DNA of 63,686 bases from an uncultured Planctomycetota bacterium (GCA_900696465.1 CAADGE010000041.1:1-63686); one strand, 5' to 3'; counted from the stretch's first letter, positions 1-8,454 are shown. Numbers and translations are program-made. The notes: generated by a model from the letters alone, not told the origin.

Positions 1-474
1 CGCACACCGGCCCGAACCCGACGGACCGCGGAAAAAAAGGCTGCAAGCGGCATCTGATCGTCGACGTGACCGGCATTCCCCTGGCCATCGTCACGACACC
101 GGCCAACGTGAATGATTCGGTTCCCGCGATGCGTGCGGTGGATCGCGTGCCGCGACTGCCCGACGCAAAGGAACGGCTTTGCCGGCCAGTGAGGGTTCTG
201 CTCGGCGACAAGGCCTATGGCACGCCGCGTAATGAACATGGGTGCCGTCGCCGTGGCATCAACGCACTGCTGGCCCGGCCGCGGAGCACCTGGGCGACCG
301 GCCTGGGCGCCGTGCGCTACGTCGTCGAGCGCACGCTGGCCTGCCTGGGTCATTGCCGTCGCATCAAGCTCTGCTATGAAAAGTCCGGTCCGCATTTTCA
401 GGCCTTCAATGAACTGGCCGCCATCGGACTTTGTGCCCAACGGCTCTATGGATGAACGCGGTTTTGAAACAGTC
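1..474 (+). mobile_element. 3' part of an IS5-family insertion sequence
   Basis: The window opens inside an IS5-like element. Its transposase reads in from upstream and ends at 455. About 6 bases further on lies GTTTTGAAACAGTC (461-474), which resembles the terminal inverted repeats of IS5-family elements and is my estimate of the right end. The left end lies outside the window, so neither the partner repeat nor a target-site duplication can be checked. Confidence 0.6.
3..455 (+). CDS. IS5-family transposase, C-terminal part (5' truncated by window edge)
   Basis: DDE transposase of the IS4/IS5 superfamily, which cuts and joins DNA at the element's ends. The frame is open from base 3, before the first GTG at 66, and begins with the family motif TGPNPTDRGKKG, so the gene clearly starts upstream of the window. 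Further motifs fit: LLGDKAYGT carries the second catalytic Asp, and YVVERTLACLGHCRR carries the catalytic Glu with the trailing Arg-rich helix. No stop or frameshift is visible, so this portion looks intact. It lies directly upstream of the promoter of the cysteine-rich gene at 655, so the insertion could affect that gene's expression. The family call is firm; the subgroup is not. Confidence 0.85.
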   Translation, partial: HTGPNPTDRGKKGCKRHLIVDVTGIPLAIVTTPANVNDSVPAMRAVDRVPRLPDAKERLCRPVRVLLGDKAYGTPRNEHGCRRRGINALLARPRSTWATGLGAVRYVVERTLACLGHCRRIKLCYEKSGPHFQAFNELAAIGLCAQRLYG

Positions 475-543
475 ATTTATGAAAGAACCGCTACGTGCTG
501 TCGGGCTGCCGGCAATTAGTAAATAAAAACCATGTAACAAGTA

Positions 544-574
544 TTGACTTCTAGGGGAGGGGGGGGGGTATAAT
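544..574 (+). promoter_or_regulatory. Sigma-70-like promoter with a poly-G spacer
   Basis: TTGACT (544-549) and a perfect TATAAT (569-574) are separated by 19 bases that include a run of ten G (559-568). Nineteen is longer than the 17-base optimum, so loss of two G would give ideal spacing. A second TATAAT lies at 594-599 without a clear -35. Transcription would lead into the secreted cysteine-rich gene at 655. The layout resembles slippage-controlled promoters such as Neisseria porA; that function is an inference. Confidence 0.6.
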
Positions 575-654
575 CCCTAGCGCGTGGGTAGAGTATAATC
601 TACGTGGGCCGTACCTGAGCACGTTGGGTAGCATTTCTGATAAGGAAGTTCGAC

Positions 655-1452
655 ATGAGACACCGCAATTCAATCCGAGAGAATAGTCTTTATTCCAAAC
701 TCATCGCTGGCAGCGTTGCAATTGTAAGCATGGTGGTCATCCTGTCCTTACTGAGTTCGCGGCCGCTTGCGGCCTCCGCGAACGCGTCGTCGATTCCGTC
801 GACAAGTGATCTCTTTGACGATCTCAGTTTACCCTACGTCGGCCTAGGTGCGGTGTGGATTCGAGCAGACGGCCTGATCCTTATCGAAATTGCGGGAAAA
901 GAGTCGGTTGCATTCTGGACCAACGTTGCGGGACTTTCACTGGTAGAAAAAGACAGCAATGTGGCATTCTTCCAGACACCGGCCAATGGAACCGTGATTC
1001 ATGAGTTTGCTGAGCAGCCCGTCGAGAACCCTTCAACATGTTCTGCTACCTTCCATATCGCGGGATACCTTGAGATGGATTATGACGGCCAAACGGGTAT
1101 GCTCGATATAAACGTTGATGGCGCGAAACAGACTTTCAAGGTGAAGCTGAATTTCGTGAATGTTGAACTGAACCCTGTTGTTGAGGCGGATTCGAATCCA
1201 AAGGGAGGCGAAACCGCTGCCCAAAGCAATTGTTCAGTTCCCAATCCTGCTTGCGAATGCAACGTCGGTGGATCATGGGGATGTACCGCCTGTAAAGCGT
1301 GTCCACCGTACAGGCCCCAATGCGTTTGTATGTGCCAATCCTACAGCGGACCTCATGGACCCACTTACTCCTGTAGATGTAGCGATTGTACGAGAGCGGG
1401 CGGAAGCGGCGTCGTTGTTGAACCAGTAGATTATCAACCAGTCGATCCATGA
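655..1452 (+). CDS. Secreted cysteine-rich protein of unknown function
   Basis: 265 residues, not recognised as a known family. The N-terminus has basic residues and a hydrophobic stretch (about residues 17-37) ending in small residues, consistent with a Sec signal peptide or anchor. The middle is an ordinary polar domain. The last third carries 12 cysteines within about 55 residues, in clusters such as CECN, CTACKAC, CVCMC and CRCSDC, which suggests a disulfide-stabilised or metal-binding domain outside the cytoplasm. TAAGGAAG about 7 bases upstream of the ATG is a good ribosome binding site. The gene stands alone between an IS element and a non-coding stretch, and its promoter contains a poly-G tract. 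The pattern suggests a surface protein with switchable expression. Confidence 0.7.
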   Translation: MRHRNSIRENSLYSKLIAGSVAIVSMVVILSLLSSRPLAASANASSIPSTSDLFDDLSLPYVGLGAVWIRADGLILIEIAGKESVAFWTNVAGLSLVEKDSNVAFFQTPANGTVIHEFAEQPVENPSTCSATFHIAGYLEMDYDGQTGMLDINVDGAKQTFKVKLNFVNVELNPVVEADSNPKGGETAAQSNCSVPNPACECNVGGSWGCTACKACPPYRPQCVCMCQSYSGPHGPTYSCRCSDCTRAGGSGVVVEPVDYQPVDP

Positions 1453-1869
1453 TGATGCGGTCATCCCAAGTGCAGGAGGAATCACGCAGACTCGCGTACA
1501 CCGATTCGCCTGGCTCCTGAACGTACGTCGGCGTTGGAAAGGCGCACTCAACCACTATAAGTACCTGCATATCTCCAGCAACATTTTGCAATCTGCGACG
1601 TATGTTGCGCCAGCCCGTTTTTCACGTTCGAGTGTAGTTTGGCCAAGTGTCAGCCACCCGGTTCGATTTCGGGTTCTCTTCACAGATTATCCAACGCACG
1701 CAAAAATCGGGCCTGTCGCAAGATGAGTGCCCAAGCCGTGGCGCTCGGATGAGGGCGTATCTTACGACAGGCCTTGGAAAAAACGGCGGAACCTGCATCC
1801 AATGCAATTCGTCCGTGATAAGCTCCGCCGACGAAGCGCGCTTGAACGTCGCGCGTCATCTCGATCGTA
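1453..1869. other. 417-base intergenic region without a supported gene
   Basis: Several short open frames exist on both strands, but none has a convincing ribosome binding site or recognisable protein. The only structure I see is the long inverted repeat listed at 1710-1773. The region lies between the 3' ends of two convergent genes. Confidence 0.6.
1710..1773. repeat. Long imperfect inverted repeat
   Basis: GGCCTGTCGCAAGAT (1710-1724) is matched by ATCTTACGACAGGCC (1759-1773), its reverse complement at 14 of 15 positions, with 34 bases between the arms. No T-run follows on either strand at once, so a classical terminator is not obvious. It could be a hairpin in the 3' region of the convergent genes, a small mobile-element remnant or a structured RNA. 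Confidence 0.6.
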
Positions 1870-2508
1870 CTACGATTCCTGCCTCCTTGAGCGGTCGCTC
1901 ACTTTGCCGCCCCGCTGTGTCCGTCGTTTCTTGACGACCAGCGCGCCCGGCAGGAGACCCCACGCAAGCAGCTCACTACGAGCCATTTCCCGGACAAGCC
2001 CCGATGTGACCACGCGAAGCCGGCAGTTGAACACGAGCTGCTCCACACGGCCGGCGATCATTCGCGCCACCGGCGCCTCCAGGTGGTGCTGCCTGCGCAA
2101 GTGCTGCACTAGCAGACTTTTGTTCCAGCGATGCTGCACCACACGACCATCCGAGGATCGCGCTGCTGCGACCAGCAGACGCTTGCGCCCCTGCTCACGA
2201 AGCGCGGCATGCTCGCGGATGGCCATGCCCGCCGCACCATGACCGGTCTCCGAAAGGACCAGTTCGACCAGCTCGGCGACATGCCGACTCGGCACGGGCC
2301 GCCCGGAGTATGAACTCTCCAGGTACTCGAACACAGCTTCGGCCAGGCCGCCCGCGGAGGAAAAATCGAGCCCGCAGGTCTCGCCGCTGGTGGCCAGACC
2401 GTTCCGAATGCAGTTAAGCATCTTGGAGATGACGAAAGGTTCGAGGGTGCCGTCGCGCTTGACGACGCGGATCGGCGATTTTGCGGAAGGAGAATGCGGA
2501 TCATTCAT
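1870..2508 (-). CDS. ATP-cone domain protein coupled to nrdR
   Basis: 212 residues. The N-terminal part (about 13-100) is an ATP-cone: IRVVKRDGTLEPF is followed by a helical region ending near the RPVPSRHVAELVE segment. ATP-cones bind ATP or dATP and are normally found in ribonucleotide reductases and NrdR. The C-terminal half is basic, ends in a Lys/Arg-rich tail, and is not recognised. The start codon overlaps the nrdR stop by 8 bases (ATGAATGA), so the two are almost certainly translationally coupled and probably act together. A nucleotide-sensing partner of NrdR is a reasonable inference; direct regulation of a reductase or DNA binding through the basic tail is unproven. Confidence 0.75.
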   Translation of the reverse strand: MNDPHSPSAKSPIRVVKRDGTLEPFVISKMLNCIRNGLATSGETCGLDFSSAGGLAEAVFEYLESSYSGRPVPSRHVAELVELVLSETGHGAAGMAIREHAALREQGRKRLLVAAARSSDGRVVQHRWNKSLLVQHLRRQHHLEAPVARMIAGRVEQLVFNCRLRVVTSGLVREMARSELLAWGLLPGALVVKKRRTQRGGKVSDRSRRQES

Positions 2509-3001
2509 TGAAAAGTTCCTGCTGACCGGCAAGATCCTGTTTGTCACGGTCCAGGATAGCCCTGGCTTCTTCGATGAAGTCGTCAACGAGCTGGAACTCG
2601 TGGTAGAGACTGGCGAAGCGCAGGTACGCGATCTTATCGAGCTTGCGCAGGCGGACGGACACGGCACTGCCCAGGTATCGGCTGGGAACCTCGCGGTCGA
2701 ACTGCCGGAAAATCTCCTCTTCGACCTCGTCGACCAGTGCTTCGAGCTGCTCGCTGGCGATGGGCCGCTTCCAGCAGGCCCGCTGCAATCCTCCGAACAA
2801 CTTCGCCCGATCATACGGAACCCTGGCGCCGTCCTTCTTGATCACGAGGAGCTTGTTCGTCTCCTCAACGCGCTCGTAAGTCGTGTATCGCTTGTTGCAC
2901 GCCAGACACATTCGACGGCGACGAATCACCGTCCCACCCTCGGTCGCTCGAGAATCGATGACCTTGTCCGCGCGTTGTTCTTTGCAGTAAGGGCATTGCA
3001 T
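2501..3001 (-). CDS. nrdR: Transcriptional repressor NrdR
   Basis: 166 residues, the usual length. NrdR represses ribonucleotide reductase genes when dATP is high. The N-terminal zinc ribbon is complete: Cys3 and Cys6 in MQCPYC, and Cys32 and Cys35 in MCLAC. It is followed by the conserved RYTTYERVE segment and an ATP-cone (about 46-136) beginning LLVIKKDGARVPYDRAKL. The start at MQCPYC was chosen because it is the universal NrdR N-terminus, although the frame stays open upstream. The stop overlaps the start of the ATP-cone gene downstream. No ribonucleotide reductase gene lies in the window, so its targets must be elsewhere. Confident call. Confidence 0.95.
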   Translation of the reverse strand: MQCPYCKEQRADKVIDSRATEGGTVIRRRRMCLACNKRYTTYERVEETNKLLVIKKDGARVPYDRAKLFGGLQRACWKRPIASEQLEALVDEVEEEIFRQFDREVPSRYLGSAVSVRLRKLDKIAYLRFASLYHEFQLVDDFIEEARAILDRDKQDLAGQQELFNE

Positions 3002-3251
3002 CTTACGCCACGGCAACAGGGGGTGCCCACGACCCCAACATGTTGTATGCAGGGGGAGGATATGACTCCACCCGATGCGTGTCAAGAAAAAAGTATGGCC
3101 AGATCACTTTCATCACACAACGCTTGCCTTAGACTCTGCTGCCCGTCGGCCACGACGCTGTGATTTTTTGCTGCACGATGCTGCACACGCGCCCGTTCAA
3201 GTTTGCTCCGGCGCGCCGGATCGAAACGAGTTCGCGCGGTTGACGGATACG

Positions 3252-4211
3252 ATGTTTCGCGGGTACGGCATCATCGCACAACCGATGGTGCACAAGAAGG
3301 GAGCAGTTTCCTTGAGTGGACGACTGGTCGAACACCAGCTCGGCGACATTCGAATCCTCGGATACAGCGTCGCCGGCGAAGCGACCGTCATCGCCGTGCC
3401 GGAGCTCAACGTCTGCTTCGATGTCGGTAAGGCCCCCTTCGAGATGCTTGCCATCGACCACGTCCTCCTTACCCATGGACACATGGATCACGCCGCGGGG
3501 CTCGCCTATTACTTCAGCCAGCGAAATTTCGTCGGCAATGCGCCCGGCTGCGTCCTCACTCCCAAGCCGCTGGTGCAACCGATTCGCGATCTCCTGCGTG
3601 TCTGGGCGGCGATTGAGGGGCACCCCTCTCCGGCCCGCATTGTCGGCCTGGAGCCCGGTGAGGATTTCGAAGTACGCCGCGGTCTGATCGTACGGCCTTT
3701 CGAGGTAAATCATCGCGTCCCCGCACTTGGCTACTGCGTCATCGACGTCCGCCATAAGCTGAAACCCGAATTCACCGGGCTCTCCGGTCCGGAACTTGTC
3801 GCCCTCAAGAAGCAGGGCACTCAGATTGAGCACCATGTCGAAGTTCCGTTGATCGCCCACAGCGGCGACACGGCTGAAGGCGCATGGCTGGACTTGGAGA
3901 TCGTCCGACGTGCCCGCGTCCTGATCCTGGAATGCTCCTTCTTCGAGGCCGACCACGTCAGTCGCGCCCGCGCCGGTTACCACCTGCATGTCCGCGATGT
4001 GGCTCGAATACTCGGGAAACTGGAAAACGAGCACTTCGTGATCCACCACGTCTCTCGCCGCACCTCGCTCCGTGAGGCCAAAAGCACCCTTTCCAGGCTG
4101 GTTGACCCTAAGACCATGGACCGCGTGACTTTCCTGATGGACCGCCGTAAGGCCGTCCCTCCCAGGCGCGATGCCGGCACTCTACCCCCCCCACCCCCCG
4201 CCGAGGACTAG
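3252..4211 (+). CDS. Metallo-beta-lactamase-fold hydrolase, RNase Z-like
   Basis: 319 residues from the chosen start. The metal-binding signature HGHMDH is at residues 75-80, following a beta-strand-rich start. Further ligands are suggested by the later His of NHRVPALGYC, the Asp of AHSGDTAEGA and the His pair of FVIHHVSRRT. This order fits the RNase Z/ElaC branch, which processes tRNA 3' ends or cleaves phosphodiesters, but the exocite arm of true RNase Z is not evident, so the substrate is open. The frame continues upstream to 3075, but those residues look non-conserved, and no start has a strong ribosome site. The last codons lie in a C-rich run (C8, A, C6 at 4185-4199) that encodes five prolines. 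It is divergent from nrdR. Confidence 0.75.
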   Translation: MFRGYGIIAQPMVHKKGAVSLSGRLVEHQLGDIRILGYSVAGEATVIAVPELNVCFDVGKAPFEMLAIDHVLLTHGHMDHAAGLAYYFSQRNFVGNAPGCVLTPKPLVQPIRDLLRVWAAIEGHPSPARIVGLEPGEDFEVRRGLIVRPFEVNHRVPALGYCVIDVRHKLKPEFTGLSGPELVALKKQGTQIEHHVEVPLIAHSGDTAEGAWLDLEIVRRARVLILECSFFEADHVSRARAGYHLHVRDVARILGKLENEHFVIHHVSRRTSLREAKSTLSRLVDPKTMDRVTFLMDRRKAVPPRRDAGTLPPPPPAED

Positions 4212-4416
4212 AATCCCCCTGTTCCTGCTACCTCTGTCTTTCCTAGCGGCTCAGCCCGGGCGGACGACAGGCCGATAAGGTCGGCTGAAAGCACCCCGGG
4301 ATGGCAGACCTGTCGATATCGCTAAGACTCCATTTCCGGAATATTTAGCACCCGCCGGTGGTTGGATAAGATAGAGAGAGACCGGCCAGGCCTGACCGGT
4401 TGGCCGGGAGGAACCG

Positions 4417-4980
4417 ATGACCAGCGAGGCGATGGAGCGGTTCAGGCAGCAGGTGCTGTGTCACCTCGATGTCGTCTACCGCATGGCTTACAAGCTATGC
4501 GGCACGGCACACGATGCCGAAGACCTGACACAGGAGACCATCCTTCGGGCGCATCGGGCCTTTGGACAGTTCGAACTTCGCGAGTACGGGGCCAAGCCGT
4601 GGTTGCTCAAGATTCTTTACAATCTGTACCTCAACCACCGCGGTCAGGCATCGAAGTCTCCCTCTCTGATGACGGATTTGAGTCTCGACGACTTTGTCGC
4701 CGAATTGACGGCCGGCGGCATCCCGTCGCTGTCCGACGGCCGGATGAACTGGGAAGGATTTGACGAGGAACTCAAACAGGCCATCGAAGCCCTGTCGCCG
4801 GAGTATCGGGCGGTGCTTTTGCTCTGGGCCCTGGGAGATCTGACGTATCGGGAAATCGGTGAAGTCCTGGGCTGTGCCCTGGGAACGGTGATGAGCCGGC
4901 TTCATCGTGCACGACAGCAACTGAGCGAGCAACTGGCGGAGTATGCAACCCGCCGCGGAATACGAGTCGATCCCTCGTGA
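4417..4980 (+). CDS. ECF RNA polymerase sigma factor
   Basis: 187 residues, normal for an extracytoplasmic-function sigma factor. Region 2 (about 10-75) includes the DAEDLTQETILRAHRAF core-binding segment, and region 4 (about 125-175) includes a helix-turn-helix around LTYREIGEVLGCALGTVMSRL, which reads the -35 element. GGGAGG sits 4 bases before the ATG. A small inverted repeat (CCGGCCA at 4382, TGGCCGG at 4401) precedes the ribosome site and could fold over it. A zinc-finger anti-sigma gene follows 44 bases downstream, so the two form one regulatory unit. Which envelope signal or genes it controls cannot be read from the sequence. Confidence 0.93.
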   Translation: MTSEAMERFRQQVLCHLDVVYRMAYKLCGTAHDAEDLTQETILRAHRAFGQFELREYGAKPWLLKILYNLYLNHRGQASKSPSLMTDLSLDDFVAELTAGGIPSLSDGRMNWEGFDEELKQAIEALSPEYRAVLLLWALGDLTYREIGEVLGCALGTVMSRLHRARQQLSEQLAEYATRRGIRVDPS

Positions 4981-5024
4981 ACGCGGCCTGACGTGAAAGC
5001 GGCTAACAGCCGAGACGTGACCAC

Positions 5025-5999
5025 ATGAATTGCAGGAACGTGAAGAAGTTTCTCTACGCCTTTGCCGACGGCCAGCTCAGCGTACGGGCCAACTGCGAGG
5101 TTCTCGACCATCTGAAGATGTGCCCCGCGTGCAGTCGGGCGGTCGATGAACACCAGGCCCTGCGCGCCGCCGTTGCCCGCAGCATCACCCAGGTCCCCCT
5201 ACCGCGCCACCTGCATGCAAAGGTGCTCAACTCGCTTCATTCCAATACCGCGGATAAACCGGCCTTTGCCCCGATTCTTCGGTTCCGCTTCTCTCCCCGC
5301 GCGACCATCGGCTTCGTCGCCGCAGCCGCATCCGTAGCCCTCCTGTTCACCATCCGCGCCCGTGACTTCTCGCCGCAACCATCTCCCGCTCCCGAACCGG
5401 TCGCCCCCCTGCCGGTCGTCGTGGAGCGCGGTCAAATCGCCGCGTCACTCGTTGCCGAGATTCATCAGTCTCACGCTGCCGCCGGTCGGGCCCATCAGAA
5501 CCGCGATTTGCCGAATACCCTTGACCGGGTCGGCACGGCCATCGCCCGCCACTTCGGCGATCGCCTGACCGTCGATCTGCCCGACCTTTCCGATTACGGC
5601 TACGAATTCGAATCCGCCAACTTCTGCGGGGTCCGCGAGGCAGGCAATGCCGACGGCGGCCATGTCATCTACGCCTCCGCAAATGGCGATGCCAAGCTGT
5701 CGTTCTTCGTCGTGCCGCGATTTGATCGGCTCGACATGTGCGGCGCACAGAGCGGCAACACCCTTGGGGCCTACCGCGAATACGAGGTCGAGCAGGTCAG
5801 CGGTCCGCCTCTGGCTGTTCTCGCATGGCATCGCGACGAGACCACGTTTGTCTGCTGCGGCGCCGTCAAACTGCATCGCCTCAAGCTGATGGTCGGTGCC
5901 ATTCGCACGGCCATGCCGGATTTCGACCGCACCCTCAAGCTCGCCTGTGCCGAATTGAGCCGGATGCAGGCCTTCGATCCTTCGACGCATACTCACTGA
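5025..5999 (+). CDS. Membrane anti-sigma factor with zinc-finger domain
   Basis: 324 residues. The cytoplasmic N-terminus carries a ZAS/zf-HC2 motif, HLKMCPAC (His29, Cys33, Cys36, with Cys24 ahead), which holds the sigma factor. One membrane helix lies at about residues 93-110. The remaining 210 residues would be periplasmic. That part is large for an anti-sigma factor, so it may be the sensor domain. It contains a region like a small globular domain (GYEFESANFCGV onwards) that I do not recognise. The gene follows its sigma gene on the same strand. Its last 65 bases overlap the 3' end of the convergent GH20 gene. Confidence 0.88.
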   Translation: MNCRNVKKFLYAFADGQLSVRANCEVLDHLKMCPACSRAVDEHQALRAAVARSITQVPLPRHLHAKVLNSLHSNTADKPAFAPILRFRFSPRATIGFVAAAASVALLFTIRARDFSPQPSPAPEPVAPLPVVVERGQIAASLVAEIHQSHAAAGRAHQNRDLPNTLDRVGTAIARHFGDRLTVDLPDLSDYGYEFESANFCGVREAGNADGGHVIYASANGDAKLSFFVVPRFDRLDMCGAQSGNTLGAYREYEVEQVSGPPLAVLAWHRDETTFVCCGAVKLHRLKLMVGAIRTAMPDFDRTLKLACAELSRMQAFDPSTHTH

Positions 6000-7746
6000 G
6001 CAACTGCCGGTAGTAACGCAGACTCGATGCCAGTCCGCCCGGTCGGTTGCGCGCCCGCCACAGTACCTCGTGCTCGCGGAGGATGCAGCGCATCTCCGCC
6101 GTCAGTGATCGCCTTTCTCGCGGCGTCGGCCTGCCGTCGCGCGCCGACAGCGCTGCGATTGCCCGCCGACAGGCATGCCGCAACACGGTCAGAGTTGCCC
6201 GCAGCTCGCGCAAAGCCAGATCGGCCGATTCGTTCCGCGTCTCCTGCCCTCGCGGACGGCGGCGCACGAGCGCACCTGCCTGCTGCATGAGCCCGTCGAT
6301 CGATCTCAGCGTTTGCCGTATCGCCCCGACTTTCAACCCCCGGATATTCCGGATTTCCGCCATCGGCCGTTGCATCACCTCGAACAAAACCGTGCGGTTC
6401 GTCATCGGCACGCCGGTCAATCGATACAAATCACCCGCCTCGAGCCACAATCCCCCGAGTCCGTCCGCTCGCCCCTCGAATACGTGGCGATCGATCGCCG
6501 CGGCCAGGTCCACCCGCTCGTTTGCCTTCCGACACCACGCAACGCCCGCTCCGTAGAGAAGCGGCCCGTAGCTCGCCGGAAGATACTGCCGATGCCCGTA
6601 ATCCCCCCAATCGGTTATCAGGAAGCCCTGTGCACCGTGTCGCTGCCCGCTCCGCGCCGCATTGGAAAGATTGGCCAGGGCGTTGGTCGTTCGTCCCGCG
6701 AAGCTGCACCAGCTCGACGTGCCGGGGCAAACATAAAACGACAGCCCCGACTTCGCGACGCGACGACACTGGGCATCAAAGGGGTGTTCCCGCTCGTATC
6801 CCCAGATCAACGCGATCGCGTCCTTCGGTAGCTGCGCGATCAGATTCGGGTACTTGAGGATGATGTCCGCCCAGAACATCATTCGTCGGCCGTTCCGCCG
6901 AACCTCGCGATTGACTTTCTTCAGGTAGTTCAGATACACGCGCCCGGTGCCGATCCTCCTGCATGCATCACGGCTGCGGCCCTGCCCAAGCTCGAACGTC
7001 TCATCACAACCGACGTTCAGCAATCGACTCGAAAAATTGGGCAGCAACTGTCGATAGAGCCCGGAAACAAGATGGATCGACCCGCGATCCAGCGGGCACA
7101 GCGTGGTGGGCTCATCGCGGATGGTTCCCCACGGGGATTGCCACGGCTGATTCGTCTCTGCCAGTCGTCGATACGGCGCATGGCGCAACCATCGCTCCAT
7201 GTGACCGAATGAGTTTTGATTCGGCACCAGCTCGATGCCGCGCGCCGCACAGTATCGGTCGAGCCGGCGAATTTGCGCCGCCGTCATCGGTGAAGCGCCG
7301 CGCCAGACGCGCGCGTGCCCCTCGTAGGCGAACGTGTGCTCCATGTACAGCTGAAGCTGGTTGATCTTCCAGCCGGCCAGATGATCCACCAGCCGCAGGA
7401 GTTCCCGCATCTTCGGCACTTTGTCACGACTGATGTCCAGCATCACGCCGCGAACTGGAAAATCCGGCCAGTCTTCGATCTCCATCGCCGCGATCCGCGG
7501 GAAAAGCCCGGTGGCCAGTTGGCTCAACGTCGTCAGGCCATGCTGAAGACCCGCATCCTCCGAAGCGCGGATCGTGATCCCGTCCGGCCGGATGCTCAAT
7601 TGATAACCCTGCGGGCACTCCCGATCGAGCGCTTCAATCTCGACGTCGAGGATGCCTTTTTTAGGAAGCTGGAAATGGCCGCGCACCCGGCGGACATGCC
7701 GAGGTCGCGGGAAAATGTGCAGATCAGTGGCGACGTGGTCCTTCAC
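5935..7746 (-). CDS. Glycoside hydrolase family 20 (beta-N-acetylhexosaminidase-like)
   Basis: 603 residues. GH20 enzymes remove terminal N-acetylglucosamine or galactosamine by substrate-assisted catalysis. The N-terminal domain (to about 95) resembles the GH20b accessory domain. The TIM barrel starts around PVRGVMLDISRDKVP. The catalytic Asp-Glu pair is in LNVGCDETFELG (Asp248, Glu249). Other expected barrel features are NSFGHMERW and MMFWADIILKYP. There is no signal peptide, so the enzyme is probably cytoplasmic. The C-terminal 150 residues are helical and Arg-rich. It lies 9 bases downstream of a lipoprotein gene on the same strand, probably one transcript. The family call is firm; exact sugar specificity is not. 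Confidence 0.88.
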   Translation of the reverse strand: MKDHVATDLHIFPRPRHVRRVRGHFQLPKKGILDVEIEALDRECPQGYQLSIRPDGITIRASEDAGLQHGLTTLSQLATGLFPRIAAMEIEDWPDFPVRGVMLDISRDKVPKMRELLRLVDHLAGWKINQLQLYMEHTFAYEGHARVWRGASPMTAAQIRRLDRYCAARGIELVPNQNSFGHMERWLRHAPYRRLAETNQPWQSPWGTIRDEPTTLCPLDRGSIHLVSGLYRQLLPNFSSRLLNVGCDETFELGQGRSRDACRRIGTGRVYLNYLKKVNREVRRNGRRMMFWADIILKYPNLIAQLPKDAIALIWGYEREHPFDAQCRRVAKSGLSFYVCPGTSSWCSFAGRTTNALANLSNAARSGQRHGAQGFLITDWGDYGHRQYLPASYGPLLYGAGVAWCRKANERVDLAAAIDRHVFEGRADGLGGLWLEAGDLYRLTGVPMTNRTVLFEVMQRPMAEIRNIRGLKVGAIRQTLRSIDGLMQQAGALVRRRPRGQETRNESADLALRELRATLTVLRHACRRAIAALSARDGRPTPRERRSLTAEMRCILREHEVLWRARNRPGGLASSLRYYRQLLSEYASKDRRPASGSIRHRRA

Positions 7747-7755
7747 GGCTGCGCG

Positions 7756-8454
7756 TCAGGGCATCTCTTCGTCGGTTCGAGCGATGTTCACCTTGGCCGT
7801 GGGATCGAACCCGGCCGGAAGGTAACACGCGACCGTCGCCGTAACCCGTTCGTCATCGATCGTGTTGTTTGTCGAGAGCAGCGAGAACTCGCCGTTGGTC
7901 TCCTCGAAAAGTCGATGAATCAGCCGAAGGTCCACCGGCGGATGCTGTAGTACCCCGTTGCGCACCACCAGCGTATTCTCAATGCCCAGGTACAGTATCT
8001 TGATGCGAATCTCCACGGAATCATCCTGCCGCCGATGCACGACAGTCATTCGCGGTCCCAGCCGCGCCGTGAAGTTCTCCGTGGGCTGACCGCGTGCCTG
8101 CCGCGCCTCGATCAAGGCCCGACAGAAGGCATCAATGACCGCCGCCTGCGAAGCCGCGATCCGCTGTTCCGCCGGCACATCGCCCTCGGGCCTCGGTGCC
8201 GCGCCGGTCACCTTGAACGCCAGGGCGCGCGGCATCGTCCGCTTTTCTCGCTCTGCCTCTTCCTCGTTCGAGAGAGCGGCGCCGTTTCGACCGGGTTCGA
8301 TCCGCACGGGAAATGCCTCCGGCTCCGCCGTTGAGGCGACACGATCACTCCCACCGGAACCACAACCGGAGACGACGAGCGCAGTCAACGGGAGAATAAC
8401 GACCAAGGGAAGCAATGATCGCCAATGTGAATGAAGAATCGGACGCTGCAACAT
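7756..8454 (-). CDS. Lipoprotein of unknown function
   Basis: 232 residues. A type II signal peptide ends in a lipobox ALVVSGC (lipidated Cys31), followed by Gly/Ser, so the mature protein is membrane-anchored outside the cytoplasm. The body has a helical segment around AASQAAVIDAFCRALIEARQ and then a beta-rich domain. No known family is recognised. The ATG at 8454 was preferred to one 27 bases upstream because GAAAGGA sits at good distance before it. It is followed 9 bases later by the GH20 gene, which hints at a role in envelope glycan handling, but that is inference only. Confidence 0.75.
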   Translation of the reverse strand: MLQRPILHSHWRSLLPLVVILPLTALVVSGCGSGGSDRVASTAEPEAFPVRIEPGRNGAALSNEEEAEREKRTMPRALAFKVTGAAPRPEGDVPAEQRIAASQAAVIDAFCRALIEARQARGQPTENFTARLGPRMTVVHRRQDDSVEIRIKILYLGIENTLVVRNGVLQHPPVDLRLIHRLFEETNGEFSLLSTNNTIDDERVTATVACYLPAGFDPTAKVNIARTDEEMP

